Assembly: GCA_019192545.1 (NCBI GenBank)
Contig: JAHCMI010000031.1
Coordinates: 1 to 64,000 of the forward strand
Source: Rivularia sp. MS3
GTDB lineage: Bacteria; Cyanobacteriota; Cyanobacteriia; Cyanobacteriales; Nostocaceae
Direction: 5' to 3'
Length of the DNA: 64,000 nt
Shown here: in pieces, positions 26,400 to 36,900 of the stretch
How positions within the stretch are numbered: position 1 is the stretch's first letter
Layout: each line of letters opens with the position of its first letter
Made by a program: the position numbers and the translations under genes
The notes under the pieces: model-generated
What the model saw: only the letters and a program-made list of their open reading frames with translations
The model's database searches: none
Told to the model about the DNA's origin: nothing

Positions 26400-27809
26400 C
26401 TACTTTTTAACCTTTACCCATTTAGCTACTGAGGGTACGTTATTGTTATCAACAATTGTGAGCATGTACCATCCAGGAGGAGCAAGGTTACGGTTGCTAG
26501 TCAAATCGACTGTTAAGGAATTACCCGTACTTGAATTAATTGGTACATCTACTAATCGCTGTTCATTTTCCAAACCGTGAGTGGTAGCCATCGGTCTAAT
26601 TAAGTTCACCCATTTAATATCACCGGCTTGGGGTGTTTCAATAGTGAATGATGCTCCCCATGAAGCTTTACTAGGAGCTTGATTAATTACCGGTCTATTT
26701 GCTGCAATGTAGTCTGGAGAGTAAATTTCTATACGGAACTCAACAGAGCCACGGAAGGGATTTCCTCCGGCTGTCAGAACTCGACCATCTGGTAATAATA
26801 GCGCTACTGAATGGTATACACGACCGTTGATGCTCGGGTCTTCTACTTCCGTCCAAGTATCTGTAGCCGGGTCGTAAATTTCTGCCGGTAAGTCTGATTT
26901 TCCTATATCTTCATTGCCACCACTACCGTTACAAACAAATACAGTTCGGTTAGGTAATATTACAGCGTTGTGGTGCATCCGAGCATTATTCAAAGATGCT
27001 GCTGGCTGATAGCTGGGATTACTAGACTTTAAATCGATAATATTAACTCTGGCAGTTGTACCACCACCTCCTCCTCCAGCAATCATTACTTTTTGGTCTT
27101 GGGCTGGAGGTAACAATACGCTGGCTGCTTGATTGCCTTTACCCGAATCCTGCAATCCACCTACAGGTTGTTCTCCAATTTGGTCGGAGAAATCTTTCGG
27201 TAAAGTGATAATTCGCGGTGAAACTCCTCTGTTGCCTCCTAACTGTGCCCCTGAATAAAACAATTTTCCGTTATCTAATAAGAAAACGTGAGCATACTGT
27301 TCAAAAGGGCTTGTTTCATTCGTAAAAATTCTCCAACCCTTTTTGTAAGAATAAAGTTCTGGAAATCTGTTTAAATTTCCCGTTTCATTCAATCCAGATA
27401 GCGCCAGAGTTTGTCCGTTACCCAAACTAACTAAAGTCGGATACCATCGCCCTCCATTCATTGATTGTCTTTTTGACCATTTTTCCTTTGTAGGGTTAAA
27501 GAAAAAGCTCGCTACTTCACCGAAAAATGGGTCATAGCGTAAAGTTCCACCTGCAACTAAAAGGTTTCCCGCAGGTCGGAATGCTTGTCCGGCACAGAAT
27601 ATATCGATAGGCGTTCCATTGCTGTTCCGAGGAATTTCCGGTCGGGTAAATGTTCCATTCTCCACATCAAACAGCGCCGAACCTTTATCAGCATTCGGAA
27701 TATCGTTTGGATTATTGCCAGAACCAGTAAAAAATAAGACTTTCCCCGTGCGTAGCAAAGCTGCATGAACGGGATTAATTGGACAGGTAGATGATACTTC
27801 CCAAGGCAT
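26400..27809 (-). CDS. Galactose/glyoxal oxidase-like copper-radical oxidase
   Basis: This 469-residue Kelch-propeller protein has a C-terminal DUF1929 domain. All metal and radical residues of the copper-radical oxidase family can be placed: Cys72 (DIFCAGQAF) and Tyr123 (GGRWYPT) for the cross-linked cofactor, Tyr332-His333 (GRVYHSVALL) as copper ligands, and His411 (MATTHGLE) in the C-terminal domain. Such enzymes oxidise primary alcohols or aldehydes to give H2O2. The family is best known from fungi, plants and actinobacteria. The predicted N-terminus (MPWEVSSTCPINPVHAALL) enters the propeller directly, without a signal peptide, yet copper radical enzymes usually work outside the cytoplasm. 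The next gene on the strand is Tat-exported. The substrate is not predictable. Confidence 0.88.
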   Translation of the reverse strand: MPWEVSSTCPINPVHAALLRTGKVLFFTGSGNNPNDIPNADKGSALFDVENGTFTRPEIPRNSNGTPIDIFCAGQAFRPAGNLLVAGGTLRYDPFFGEVASFFFNPTKEKWSKRQSMNGGRWYPTLVSLGNGQTLALSGLNETGNLNRFPELYSYKKGWRIFTNETSPFEQYAHVFLLDNGKLFYSGAQLGGNRGVSPRIITLPKDFSDQIGEQPVGGLQDSGKGNQAASVLLPPAQDQKVMIAGGGGGGTTARVNIIDLKSSNPSYQPAASLNNARMHHNAVILPNRTVFVCNGSGGNEDIGKSDLPAEIYDPATDTWTEVEDPSINGRVYHSVALLLPDGRVLTAGGNPFRGSVEFRIEIYSPDYIAANRPVINQAPSKASWGASFTIETPQAGDIKWVNLIRPMATTHGLENEQRLVDVPINSSTGNSLTVDLTSNRNLAPPGWYMLTIVDNNNVPSVAKWVKVKK

Positions 27810-28724
27810 TTTTGTGAGATTCCTCGTTATAAACGTTTATTCAACAACTCTTAATTTTCTGCTATTACAAAAAATCGCAGTATCTCTTAAACGCAGCAGA
27901 TAATTAATTGCTCAAAGCAATTAATTACCAACATCATAAATAAAGTATTGTATGAGAAGTTACTCATTTTATGAGATAGGATATTGTTGTTTTATTCAAC
28001 ATTTATACTATTTATTTAAGTAATAAAGATTAAGTCTTCTAGCGGCTTGATAAATCAATTCTAGGCTTTATTATTCTCACTATAGTGCATTTACATAAAT
28101 AATAAATTGATATCATACTTATTTACTGCCTATCTTTTAAGAATAAAAAAGCAATAGATGATACAACTAATTAAAGCAATAACCACAACTTAACTTTATT
28201 TTAAGCTGGTAAAAATGTATGATTATATACATACATTCCTATCTCATAAAATGACAGCTTGTCATACAGCATTACATTAAATTCCATCATCTTTTTAATG
28301 ATTGTGTCTTGCCAAATTGGCATTTTTTTTAATCAAAGCCAATTATTTTTTCACATAAAAAACAATTTACAAAAATGCTTTTTAAAGCATAAAATAGATA
28401 TTATGGTTCAAATAAATATTAATTATTTTGATTAACATTAATTACTTTTATTACTTATTAATACAAAAAGTAAAGCTTCATGAATATATCTCCAAAAGTT
28501 AGGAGTATTAATTATCACTGTTTTTTAATAGCTTTGTAATTTTTACCTATTGTTATATTAGAACTTGCACAACTGGCACATTTTTTCGTAGGGGAGGCCA
28601 AAAGCTGTAGCAAGTGTCCGGGTCCGGGTGTTTGTATGTAACTAATATCTTTGAACTTTTTAAACTTAATGAAGTACATTAAGCATACGTTCAGCTAAAA
28701 TAAGCCGAAAGAGTCAAATTATCC
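27810..28724. promoter_or_regulatory. Divergent AT-rich control region with an 18-bp inverted repeat
   Basis: This 915-bp region lies between the leftward oxidase operon and the rightward osmoprotectant importer. TCATTTTATGAGATAGGA (27964-27981) recurs exactly inverted at 28237-28254, 255 bp apart. A separate perfect 12-bp hairpin TAATTAATTGCT/AGCAATTAATTA lies at 27901-27927. The 18-bp pair could be two binding sites for one regulator or the ends of a small mobile element. No reading frame is convincing. Confidence 0.6.
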
Positions 28725-29474
28725 ATGTCACAGAAAAATGAATACGCTGTAGAGTTCCGTGATGTTACTCTGAGTATAAATCAACATCCATTGGTATCAA
28801 ATCTTAATTTTCAAATTCGTAAAGGAGAAGCACTTATACTTTTAGGACGTAGCGGAAGCGGCAAAAGTACTACAATGAAGCTGATTAACCGTCTGTATCG
28901 TCCAACAGAAGGTCAGGTAGTATTTGATGGTAAGTCAACAACTGAATGGAATGAAATCAAGCTCAGGCGTAGAATTGGTTATGTAATTCAAGAGACAGGA
29001 TTATTTCCTCATTTTACAATCGAACGTAACGTAGGCTTAGTTCCTTCATTGGAAGGTTGGAACTCCAAACAAATCAAATCACGAGCTTTTGAATTATTGA
29101 AATTAGTAGGTTTAGAACCGGGACAATTTGCTTCTAGATATCCCCACGAACTTTCCGGTGGACAAAGACAGCGTGTAGGTGTAGCGAGAGCATTAGCTGC
29201 CGACCCTCCGGTATTATTGATGGATGAACCTTTTGGTGCATTAGATCCAATTACAAGATTAGAACTTCAGCAAGAATTTAAACGGTTGCAGCAGGAACTA
29301 GGTAAAACCGTTGTATTTGTAACTCACGATATTCAAGAAGCCTTTGTTTTAGCGACAAGAATTGGTTTAATGTACGGTGGAGAACTAGTATTTTTAGGAA
29401 CACCCGAAGAATTTAAAACTACTTCGCATCCAGAAGCAGTTGCTTTTCTTAAATGTTTGGAAACGGCTGTTTGA
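28725..29474 (+). CDS. Osmoprotectant (glycine betaine/choline-type) ABC ATPase, OpuCA-like
   Basis: This 249-residue ATPase has Walker A GRSGSGKST, Q-loop VIQETGLFPHFT, signature LSGGQRQR, Walker B VLLMDEPFGALDP and the H-loop FVTHDIQEAFVLA. The QETGLFPH Q-loop and MDEPFGALDP are typical of OpuC/ProV-type quaternary-amine importers. Unlike ProV or OpuCA it has no C-terminal CBS domains, ending soon after the core (AVAFLKCLETAV). The permease and the binding protein follow on the same strand. Import of a compatible solute such as glycine betaine is likely. Confidence 0.88.
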   Translation: MSQKNEYAVEFRDVTLSINQHPLVSNLNFQIRKGEALILLGRSGSGKSTTMKLINRLYRPTEGQVVFDGKSTTEWNEIKLRRRIGYVIQETGLFPHFTIERNVGLVPSLEGWNSKQIKSRAFELLKLVGLEPGQFASRYPHELSGGQRQRVGVARALAADPPVLLMDEPFGALDPITRLELQQEFKRLQQELGKTVVFVTHDIQEAFVLATRIGLMYGGELVFLGTPEEFKTTSHPEAVAFLKCLETAV

Positions 29475-29616
29475 GGGGTTAAAGGTTAAAGGTTGAAGAG
29501 TTAGGAGTTAGTAGTTATGAGTTAGGAGTTTATATTTTCAATTAATTCCTGATTGCCAATGCTTAATCCCGAATTCCCGATTCCTAATTCTCTATTGCCA
29601 ATATTATTTTATCAAC

Positions 29617-30252
29617 ATGAATGATTTCTTTTTAATTAGATACGGTTCGGAAATTATTGAGCGCAGTATCGAACATTTGGTGTTAGTAATTATTGCGATT
29701 ACTATTGCTACAGTGATAGGAATTCCGTTAGGAATTTTAATTACTCGTAATAAAACTCTCCGTCAACCGATTTTAGGTGTTGCGAATATTCTGCAAACGA
29801 TTCCTAGTTTGGCTTTGTTGGGTTTACTGATTCCAGTTCCGATTATTGGCGGAATTGGTCCGGTACCGGCAATTTTTGCACTGACTCTGTATTCTTTTTT
29901 GCCCATAATTAGAAATACTTACACTGGGATCGCAAATGTAAATCCCTCAATTCGCGAAGCTGGGCGCGGAATGGGAATGACAGATAAAGAGTTATTGTTT
30001 CAAGTAGAAATTCCTTTAGCTTTAGGAGTAATTTTGGCAGGTGTGCGAGTTGCAATGGTAATTGGAATCGGAATTGCAACGATTGCAGCCGCTATTGGTG
30101 CTGGTGGTTTGGGAGTATTTATTTTTCGAGGAATTGCTTTGGTTAATAATCAGTTGATTTTAGCTGGTGCTGTTCCTGCTGCATTAATGGCCTTAATTGC
30201 AGATTTAGGGATTGGAGCCTTAGAGCGGGTTTTGACGAAAGGAAAGAGTTAG
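29617..30252 (+). CDS. Osmoprotectant ABC transporter permease, OpuCB-like
   Basis: This 211-residue permease has about five to six transmembrane helices. The family pattern is clear: GIPLGILITRNKTLRQPILG, ILQTIPSLALLGLLIP, the LPIIRNTYTGI segment and the coupling-helix motif EAGRGMGMTDKELLFQVEIPLALGVI. It is the membrane subunit of the importer whose ATPase is 142 bp upstream. Length is normal for OpuCB/YehW-type permeases. No second permease gene is present, so the channel is probably a homodimer. Confidence 0.9.
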   Translation: MNDFFLIRYGSEIIERSIEHLVLVIIAITIATVIGIPLGILITRNKTLRQPILGVANILQTIPSLALLGLLIPVPIIGGIGPVPAIFALTLYSFLPIIRNTYTGIANVNPSIREAGRGMGMTDKELLFQVEIPLALGVILAGVRVAMVIGIGIATIAAAIGAGGLGVFIFRGIALVNNQLILAGAVPAALMALIADLGIGALERVLTKGKS

Positions 30253-30565
30253 TTAAGTAATGAGTAGGGAGTAAGGAGTAATAAGTTGGAATAGAAGACT
30301 GAGCAGTAGAGATAAAAATAAAATATTATTAGTAATTCATGCGAACTCCGAACTCCTAATATCAATTTTGCTTGCAGCGGCTTGGGAGAAAAAAAGCCTT
30401 TTAGGCGCAGAGTACGCAGAGGGAAGAGAAAGAAGAGAAAATCTAAGTAATTCCGATATAAACGGAAAAGATATAACTCCGAACTCTTAACTCCGAATTC
30501 CTAATTCTTAACTCCTAGCTCCTAACTCTTAACTCCGAACTCTTAACAACTAACAACTAATTACT
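30253..30565. other. Intergenic gap with heptamer repeats
   Basis: This 313-bp gap lies inside the importer operon. The 3' part (30475-30562) is a degenerate array of TAACTCC/GAACTCT-type heptamers ending shortly before the binding-protein start. Nothing else is recognised. Confidence 0.75.
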
Positions 30566-31462
30566 ATGAAGAAATTTTTGACACTATTTGCAGTTTTTCT
30601 ATGTTTAAGTTTGGGGATTGCTAGTTGTAATGTTACTTCTGTTGTTAGCAACAATAGCGATATTATTGTTGCATCAAAGGGTTTTACCGAGCAGGATATT
30701 TTAGCAGAACTTTTAGCTCAACAAATTGAAGCAACCAGCGACTTAACAGTTGACCGTAGAAGGTTACAAGGTACTAAACTTTGTCATGAAGCTCTTGTGG
30801 CTGGAAACATTGATTCTTATATAGAGTATACGGGAACGGCTTTAACGGCAGTTTTGAAAGAAAGCGTAATTGATGACCCAAGAAAAGTTTACAATTTAGT
30901 TAAACAAGCTTACGAAAAGCAGTTTAATTTGGAAGTTGCTGCACCTTTGGGTTTTGAAAACACTTATGCAGTTATAGTTCGCGGTGAAGATGCGAAGAAA
31001 TACAATATTGACACTATTTCAGATGCTGCGAAATATGCACCTGAATGGGATATTGGTATCGGTTACGAATTTGCTGAAAGAGAAGATGGTTTACCAGGAT
31101 TAATTAAAACTTATGATTTGCGGTTCGAGGGAAGACCTAAAAGTATGGATTTAGGTTTGATATATCGAGCATTAACTCAAGGTTTGGTAGATGTAGTTGT
31201 TAATAACTCCACCGACGGACAAATTGCTCGTTTGGGTTTAGTCATACTAGAAGATGATAAAAGTTATTTTCCTCCTTATGAAGCTGCACCGATTGTGCGT
31301 GAGGAAACTTTGAAAAAATATCCGCAGCTACAAAAACCTTTATCTCAACTTGCCGGAATTCTCACTGCCGATCAAATGCAAGAACTTAATTATCAAGTCG
31401 AAGGTGAGCTAAGAGATATTCCTGAAGTTGTAAAGGAATTTCGTCAGTCTAGGGGACTTTAG
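30566..31462 (+). CDS. Osmoprotectant-binding lipoprotein, OpuCC-like
   Basis: This 298-residue substrate-binding protein starts MKKFLTLFAVFLCLSLGIAS followed by Cys21, a lipobox with a predicted lipidated cysteine. The mature part shows the OpuAC/OsmF pattern: VASKGFTEQDILAELLAQQI, IDSYIEYTGTALTAVL, APLGFENTYAVIV, VDVVVNNSTDGQIARLGL and a final LNYQVEG. It would capture the solute at the outer face of the plasma membrane and deliver it to the permease. The third gene of the importer set, it lies 313 bp after the permease. Ligand choice among betaine, choline or related compounds cannot be read reliably. Confidence 0.9.
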   Translation: MKKFLTLFAVFLCLSLGIASCNVTSVVSNNSDIIVASKGFTEQDILAELLAQQIEATSDLTVDRRRLQGTKLCHEALVAGNIDSYIEYTGTALTAVLKESVIDDPRKVYNLVKQAYEKQFNLEVAAPLGFENTYAVIVRGEDAKKYNIDTISDAAKYAPEWDIGIGYEFAEREDGLPGLIKTYDLRFEGRPKSMDLGLIYRALTQGLVDVVVNNSTDGQIARLGLVILEDDKSYFPPYEAAPIVREETLKKYPQLQKPLSQLAGILTADQMQELNYQVEGELRDIPEVVKEFRQSRGL

Positions 31463-31724
31463 ATTAAAGGTTAGAGGTTAGAGGTTAAAGGTTAAAGGTA
31501 TAAAAATCCTTGTCAAACAAGTGTTCCTTCTATTTAATTTTGAGGAGTTGGATAAAGGTTCGTAGTTGCGCTTACAGCGCTAACTAAACACGGTTCAACT
31601 ACAAACCTTGATTACCCCGCAAAATTAATCCTTCTTATCTTCTTCCTCTTCTTGCTCTGCGCTCTAAAAGGGTTTTTTAAAAGAGAGTTGAAAACCCATC
31701 ATATTTAATGTGGCGGAGTATTAG

Positions 31725-31848
31725 TGGTCTGTCCCATTAAAATTGACGGGTAAGGGCAGGGAGGGGGAGAGGGGGAGAGTGGGGGAGTGGGGGAAGAAAA
31801 TATTTTTTATATTTACGATACACCCATCAAAACTAACGGGACAGACCA
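31725..31848. mobile_element. MITE-like element, TGGTCTGTCCC ends, nested in another repeat
   Basis: Terminal inverted repeats TGGTCTGTCCC (31725-31735) and GGGACAGACCA (31838-31848) continue imperfectly inwards (ATTAAAATTGACGGG against CCCATCAAAACTAA). Both sides carry TTAG, a possible 4-bp target duplication. Removing the element and one TTAG restores a continuous TGTGGCGGAGTATTAGTAG palindrome like that at 2989-3044. The interior is a purine-rich G/A tract. Confidence 0.78.
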
Positions 31849-31895
31849 TTAGTAGTCAACCACAAAAGTTTTGCGGGGTAAAACAATGAAAGAAG

Positions 31896-31985
31896 GTAGG
31901 TTGGGTTGAACGGAGTGTAAGCGAAGCTTTCTCGAAGAGTAACCCAACACCAGCGTTGGGTTCCGCTTCGCTTAACCCAACCTAC
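31896..31985. repeat. GTAGGTTGGGTT-type long hairpin
   Basis: The arms GTAGGTTGGGTT (31896-31907) and AACCCAACCTAC (31974-31985) enclose an inner AACCCAACA/GTTGGGTT stem. It is a less perfect sister of 25047-25114. Confidence 0.85.
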
Positions 31986-32248
31986 GGAGCGACTTTCTAA
32001 CCCATCATATTTAATCAAAACGAATATTAGTTAGTGGTCTATCCCATAATTAATAACGTGATAGATGGGTTTTTAGTTGTGTAGTGACTCGCTCTGTATT
32101 TCACATGTTGGCGCTGTAAGCGCAACTACTAACCTTTTTACCCGTCTCCTGATTTGAGATAAGTATAATTTCGCCCTACTTTTCCAAAATTTCTATAGTT
32201 AGACTGGTAAAAATATATTCTCAGTGATATTTAATCACCTCTATAAAA

Positions 32249-33544
32249 ATGTTATCTACTATATTTATCCCTCACGGGCACTGTTATCTATGGAAAACTG
32301 GCTTAGTTGCGCTGCATCTAATTTCAGATTCTTTAATTACAGTTGCTTATTTCTTAATTCCTATGATGCTCGTCTATATAGTTCAGAAACGAGATGATGT
32401 TCCTTTTGACTGGATATTTCTTTGTTTTGGTGCTTTTATTGTTTTGTGTGGATTTACACATTTAGCGGAAGTTTGGACTTTATGGCATCCAAATTATTGG
32501 GTTTCTGGTTGGTTAAAAGCTTCGACTGCGGCAATTTCTTTAGGTACGGCTATTTTACTTTTTTGGTTAATTCCAAAATTGGTAGCAATTCCTAATGTTC
32601 CAAAGTTAGAGGCGTTAAATATAGCTTTAGAAAAAGAAATTATTGAAAGAAAACAAATAGAAACACAGTTAAGTTTGCAAACTCAGCATTTAGAAGAAAC
32701 TTTGTTAGAACTCCAACGGACTCAAACTCAAATGATTCATGCTGAGAAAATGTCTGGCTTGGGGCAAATGGTAGCGGGGGTAGCTCATGAAATCAATAAT
32801 CCCGTTAGCTTTGTTTATAGTAATCTTGTTCCTGCGAGGGAATATGCTCGCGATTTTATCGAATTACTAGAACTTTATCAGCAGGAATATCCTCAACCTC
32901 TGCCAAAAATTCAAGAGAAAATTCAAGAAATTGATTTAGATTTTATCAAAGAAGATTTTATGAAATTGCTGAATTCTATGGAGGTGGGAACCGAGCGTAT
33001 TTATAAAATTGTTTTATCGCTGCGGAATTTTTCTCGTCTGGATGAAGCTGAATTTAAAGAAGTTGATGTTCATGAAGGTATTGATAGTACTTTGATGATT
33101 TTGGGAAATCAGTTAAAAGCAAATTCAAAACATTCTGAAATCCAGGTTATTAAAGAATATGGTGATATTCCTGATGTGGAATGCTATCCCAGCCAGCTAA
33201 ATCAGGTATTTATGAATATTCTTGCTAATGCTATTGATGCTTTTGAGGAAAAGCCAGAGAATCAGAAAGATAAACACAATCAAATTATCATTTATACTCG
33301 TAAAACTGATAATTTTGTACAAATTGTTATTGCTGATAATGCTTATGGAATTCCTCTAGAAATACATTCCAAAGTTTTTAACCCATTTTTTACAACTAAG
33401 CAAGTAGGAAAAGGTACGGGTTTGGGTCTATCTATTAGCTATGAAATTATTACAGATAAACATGGTGGAAAATTATCTTTTGATTCTACACCTTTACAAG
33501 GAACGAAATTTTTAATTGAGATTCCTATAGCTCATAAAGAATAA
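32249..33544 (+). CDS. Ethylene-receptor-like sensor histidine kinase
   Basis: This 431-residue protein has an N-terminal three-helix membrane domain matching the plant ETR1 ethylene-binding domain. Asp27 ([11 protein letters not shown]), Cys67 and His71 ([11 protein letters not shown]) have the spacing of the ETR1 residues Asp25, Cys65 and His69; the Cys/His pair binds the copper that holds ethylene. A coiled coil follows, then the kinase with phospho-acceptor His in [11 protein letters not shown], an N box ([11 protein letters not shown]) and the G boxes DNAYGIP and GKGTGLGLS. The first G box has Ala where Gly is usual. Cyanobacteria do use such receptors. No receiver partner is adjacent. 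The stop codon lies inside the 8-bp duplication made by the MITE at 33546. Confidence 0.9.
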   Translation: MLSTIFIPHGHCYLWKTGLVALHLISDSLITVAYFLIPMMLVYIVQKRDDVPFDWIFLCFGAFIVLCGFTHLAEVWTLWHPNYWVSGWLKASTAAISLGTAILLFWLIPKLVAIPNVPKLEALNIALEKEIIERKQIETQLSLQTQHLEETLLELQRTQTQMIHAEKMSGLGQMVAGVAHEINNPVSFVYSNLVPAREYARDFIELLELYQQEYPQPLPKIQEKIQEIDLDFIKEDFMKLLNSMEVGTERIYKIVLSLRNFSRLDEAEFKEVDVHEGIDSTLMILGNQLKANSKHSEIQVIKEYGDIPDVECYPSQLNQVFMNILANAIDAFEEKPENQKDKHNQIIIYTRKTDNFVQIVIADNAYGIPLEIHSKVFNPFFTTKQVGKGTGLGLSISYEIITDKHGGKLSFDSTPLQGTKFLIEIPIAHKE

Positions 33545-33919
33545 AGGTTCTTCAGCACTTGGTATGCTATTTAAGTAGTCGTTTTTAGGCAGTAGGCAGT
33601 AGAGGAAAAAGAGTAAAGTTATCAAAAATTAAGCATATAAAATGTCAAATCCCTACGCAGTAAATATTTCGGTAATTTTTATTCAGAATTTAGCATACTA
33701 ACAACTGATGAGCCAGAATAAATAAAAATAACTAACTTGTAAATAAACCTAATACTGTTTCCAAATGTTAGGTTTATAGGTATTTACTTAAGTAAATATA
33801 CTTTGAAAAAATATTAATTGATAGCTAAATCAAAAATGAACTTTGTATAAAATTAACGTCGTTCTGGGAACAATAAATTTAACACTAAACAAAATGTGAA
33901 TATAGTTTTAATAGTTTCC
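33545..33919. other. Gap between the two sensor kinases
   Basis: The first 170 bp are the MITE. The remaining ~200 bp are AT-rich with no visible gene and should hold the promoter and leader of the tandem-GAF kinase. Confidence 0.6.
33546..33714. mobile_element. MITE copy 1, 169 bp, 8-bp target duplication
   Basis: Imperfect 24-bp terminal inverted repeats (start GGTTCTTCAG, end CTGATGAGCC; 18 of 24 positions match) bound a non-coding element flanked by perfect AGAATAAA repeats (33538-33545 and 33715-33722). An 8-bp duplication with GGYTCWTC ends fits the ISL3 family as the source of transposase. It is nearly identical to copy 2 at 46073-46255 apart from a GGCAGT heptamer number. The stop codon of the upstream kinase is in the left duplication. 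Confidence 0.93.
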
Positions 33920-36900
33920 ATGACAGAAAGCATCCACCATTCAACATATATAACTGCTGGAGAATGCCAACAGCGGTTGGAACGCGAAATGCAGTATCAA
34001 AAGCTGCTTACCCGTATTCTTGGTAGAATTCGGGCATCGGTAGATATGGCATCTTTGTGTTCGGATACCAGTCAAGATATTTGCTGGCTTTTAGGTATTG
34101 AAAGAATTGCAATTTATAAATTCAATCAAGACTGGAGCGGAAGTTTTATTAATAATTTCGGGTTTGCACGTACTCCTTGGAATGATATTCGCTCTTTTGG
34201 AAAAAATTTAGTTTGGCAAGATACCCATTTACAGGAGACAAAGGGCGGAAGATATGTAAAAAATGAACCTTATGCGGTAGAAGATATTTACGCTGGAGGA
34301 CATTCTCGCTGTCATATAGAAGCACTCGAACAATTTCAGATTCGTGCTTATGCCGTTACACCTATTTTTGTAGGTACGAAAATATGGGGTTTGTTGGCTG
34401 CTTACCAACATTCTCAACCCCGTCACTGGTTAGCTGATGAGGTTGAATTTTTGCATCAAGCTGGCAGCTATTTAGGAATAGCAATGCAGCAGGCTGAAAC
34501 TTTTGCAAAGGGAGAGCAACAAACTAGAGAGTTGCAAAACTCCGTAGTACGACAGCGTGCTTTGATGGAAGTGGTTGGTAATATCCGCTCATCTTTAAAT
34601 ACTCAATTTATATTTGATACCACCTGTAAAGAACTTTGCAAACTGCTGAATTTAGAAAGAGCGGCGATTTTTCAATTTAATCAAGACTGGAGTGGTGAAT
34701 TTATCAGCCATTTTGGTACGGTGGAATCTCAATGGAAAACTACCAATCCTTTCGGCAAAAATTTAGTTTGGCAAGATACTCATTTACAAGAAACTAAAGG
34801 CGGGCGTTACCGTAATAATGAAACCTTTGCCGTTGATGATATTTATGAAGCGGGACATGCTCGCTGTCATCTAGATATTTTAGAACAATTTAAAATTCGG
34901 GCTTATGCTTTAGTACCAATTTTTATCGGTCCAAAATTATGGGGTTTGTTGGCTGCATATCACCATTCTTCGCCGCGTAAATGGCTGGATTACGAAGTGG
35001 AATTTTTAACCCAAGTTGGGGGACAACTTGGTGTTGCCATTCAGCAAGCGGAATTTTTACAGCAGTCAAAACAACAGGCGATCGCTCTGGAAAAATCGAT
35101 TGCACGGCAGCGTACTTTAACGGATGTTGTGACCAAAATTCGCTCTTTTTCTAATACCGATCTAATTTTGGAAACTACCTGTCAGGAAGTTTGTAAACTT
35201 CTGCAAGTGGAAAGAGTTGGTGTTTACCGGTTTAATGCTGATTGGAGTGGCGAATTTGTCAGCAATTTTGGTATCCCAGAAGTTAGCTGGGCTAATATCA
35301 ATCCTTTTGGTAAAGATTTGTATTGGCGAGATACTCATTTACAAGAAACTAAAGGCGGTAGGTATCGTCATAATGAAAGCTTTGCGGTTAACGATATTTA
35401 TCAAGCTGGGCATGTACGCTGTCATTTAGATATTTTAGAACAGTTTAAAATCCGTGCTTATGCTTTAACTCCGATTTTTGTCGGACAAAAATTGTGGGGT
35501 TTATTAGCAGCTTATCAACATACAGCGCCGCGTCAGTGGGAAAACTTAGAAGTTGAATTTTTAGCTCAGGTTGCCAATCAGTTAGGGGTAGCAATTCAAA
35601 GTGCGGATTTACTTTCTCAGACTCAATCTCGGGCTGACGAACAACGTCAATATGCACAACAGCAACAAATTTTATTTGATGTAGTTGCTAAGATTCGGGA
35701 ATCACTCGATTTAGAAACCATTTTTAAAACCACCGCTCAAGAAATTAGACGCAGTATTCGAGCCGATAGAGTTGCTGTTTTTCGTTTTAATGAAAGCGAT
35801 AAATATCAAAAAGGTAAATTCATTGCTGAAGATGTCTTAAGTGAATTTAAACCGGCTAACGGTAGTTTATTTGAAGATTATTGTTTTGGTGAAAATTACC
35901 TGCCTCAATATACTCAAGGAAAAATTTTAGCTGTTCCTAATATTTATAAAGCTGGCTATGAAGATTGCTATATCGAAAGCTTAGAGGAATTAGAAATTAA
36001 AGCATATATTCTGATACCTTTGATGGAAGGAAAGAAATTATGGGGACTTTTGTGCGTTCATCAATGCAGTCGTTCTCGCAATTGGAAAGATGAGGAAATT
36101 AAATTTGCCACGCAGGTTGCAGCCCAGTTAAGTGTGGCTTTGAAGCAAGCGAATTTATTAGGTAAAACCCGCGATCAAGCAGAACAGTTAACTCAAACTC
36201 TGAAAGATTTACAAAAAGCTCAGATTCAAATGATTCAATCTGAGAAAATGGCTTCTTTAGGTCAATTAGTTGCCGGTATTGCTCATGAAATCAACAATCC
36301 AGTCGGTTTTATCCACGGTAATTTGCAACATGCTAATGAATATACGAATGAGTTGATGAAATGTTTGAAGCTTTATCAAGATAATTATCCCCAACCAGCG
36401 GCAGAAATTCAAGAATATTTAAAAGAAACAGAGATTGAATTTTTGTTTGAAGATATTCCCAGCTTGTTTAAATCAATGCAGGTAGGAACTGATAGAATTC
36501 GCGAAATTGTTTTATCTTTACGCAATTTTTCTCGATTAGATGAAGCTGAAGTCAAAGAAGTTAATATCCATGATGGTATTGATAGTACTTTAATGATTCT
36601 GCAAAATAGGCTGAAACCAGAATTGAATAACGTACAGATAAAAATTGTTAAAGATTACGAAATACTCCCAAAAGTAGATTGCTACCCAGGGCCGTTAAAT
36701 CAAGTATTTATGAATTTGCTCACCAATGCTATAGATGCTTTAGAAGAATACAATAAGCAGCGTACACCCCAAGAGTTTAAAACTAATCCCAGCGTCATCA
36801 ATATATCAACATCAGCTATTGATAAAGATTGGATAACTGTTTCAATTTCAGATAATGGACTTGGTATACCGACAGAAATTCAAGACCAAATTTTTAACCC

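Larger units (their letters stand above)
31463..32248. other. Nested-repeat mosaic before the ethylene-receptor-like kinase
   Basis: No gene. In order: heptamers (GGTTAGA/GGTTAAA, 31466-31500), a decayed GTAGTTGCGCTTACAGCGC hairpin arm (31562-31582), a TGTGG-type palindrome (31695-31878) split by a GGTCTGT element (31725-31848), a GTAGGTTGGGTT hairpin (31896-31985), a second GGTCTATCCC end (32034-32046) and a GGCGCTGTAAGCGCAACTAC arm (32109-32130). The last 90 bp before 32249 are the probable promoter. Confidence 0.75.

Noticed and set aside
31833-32018. 61-codon minus-strand frame
   Set aside because: It crosses a MITE end and a long hairpin; the apparent protein is translated repeat DNA.
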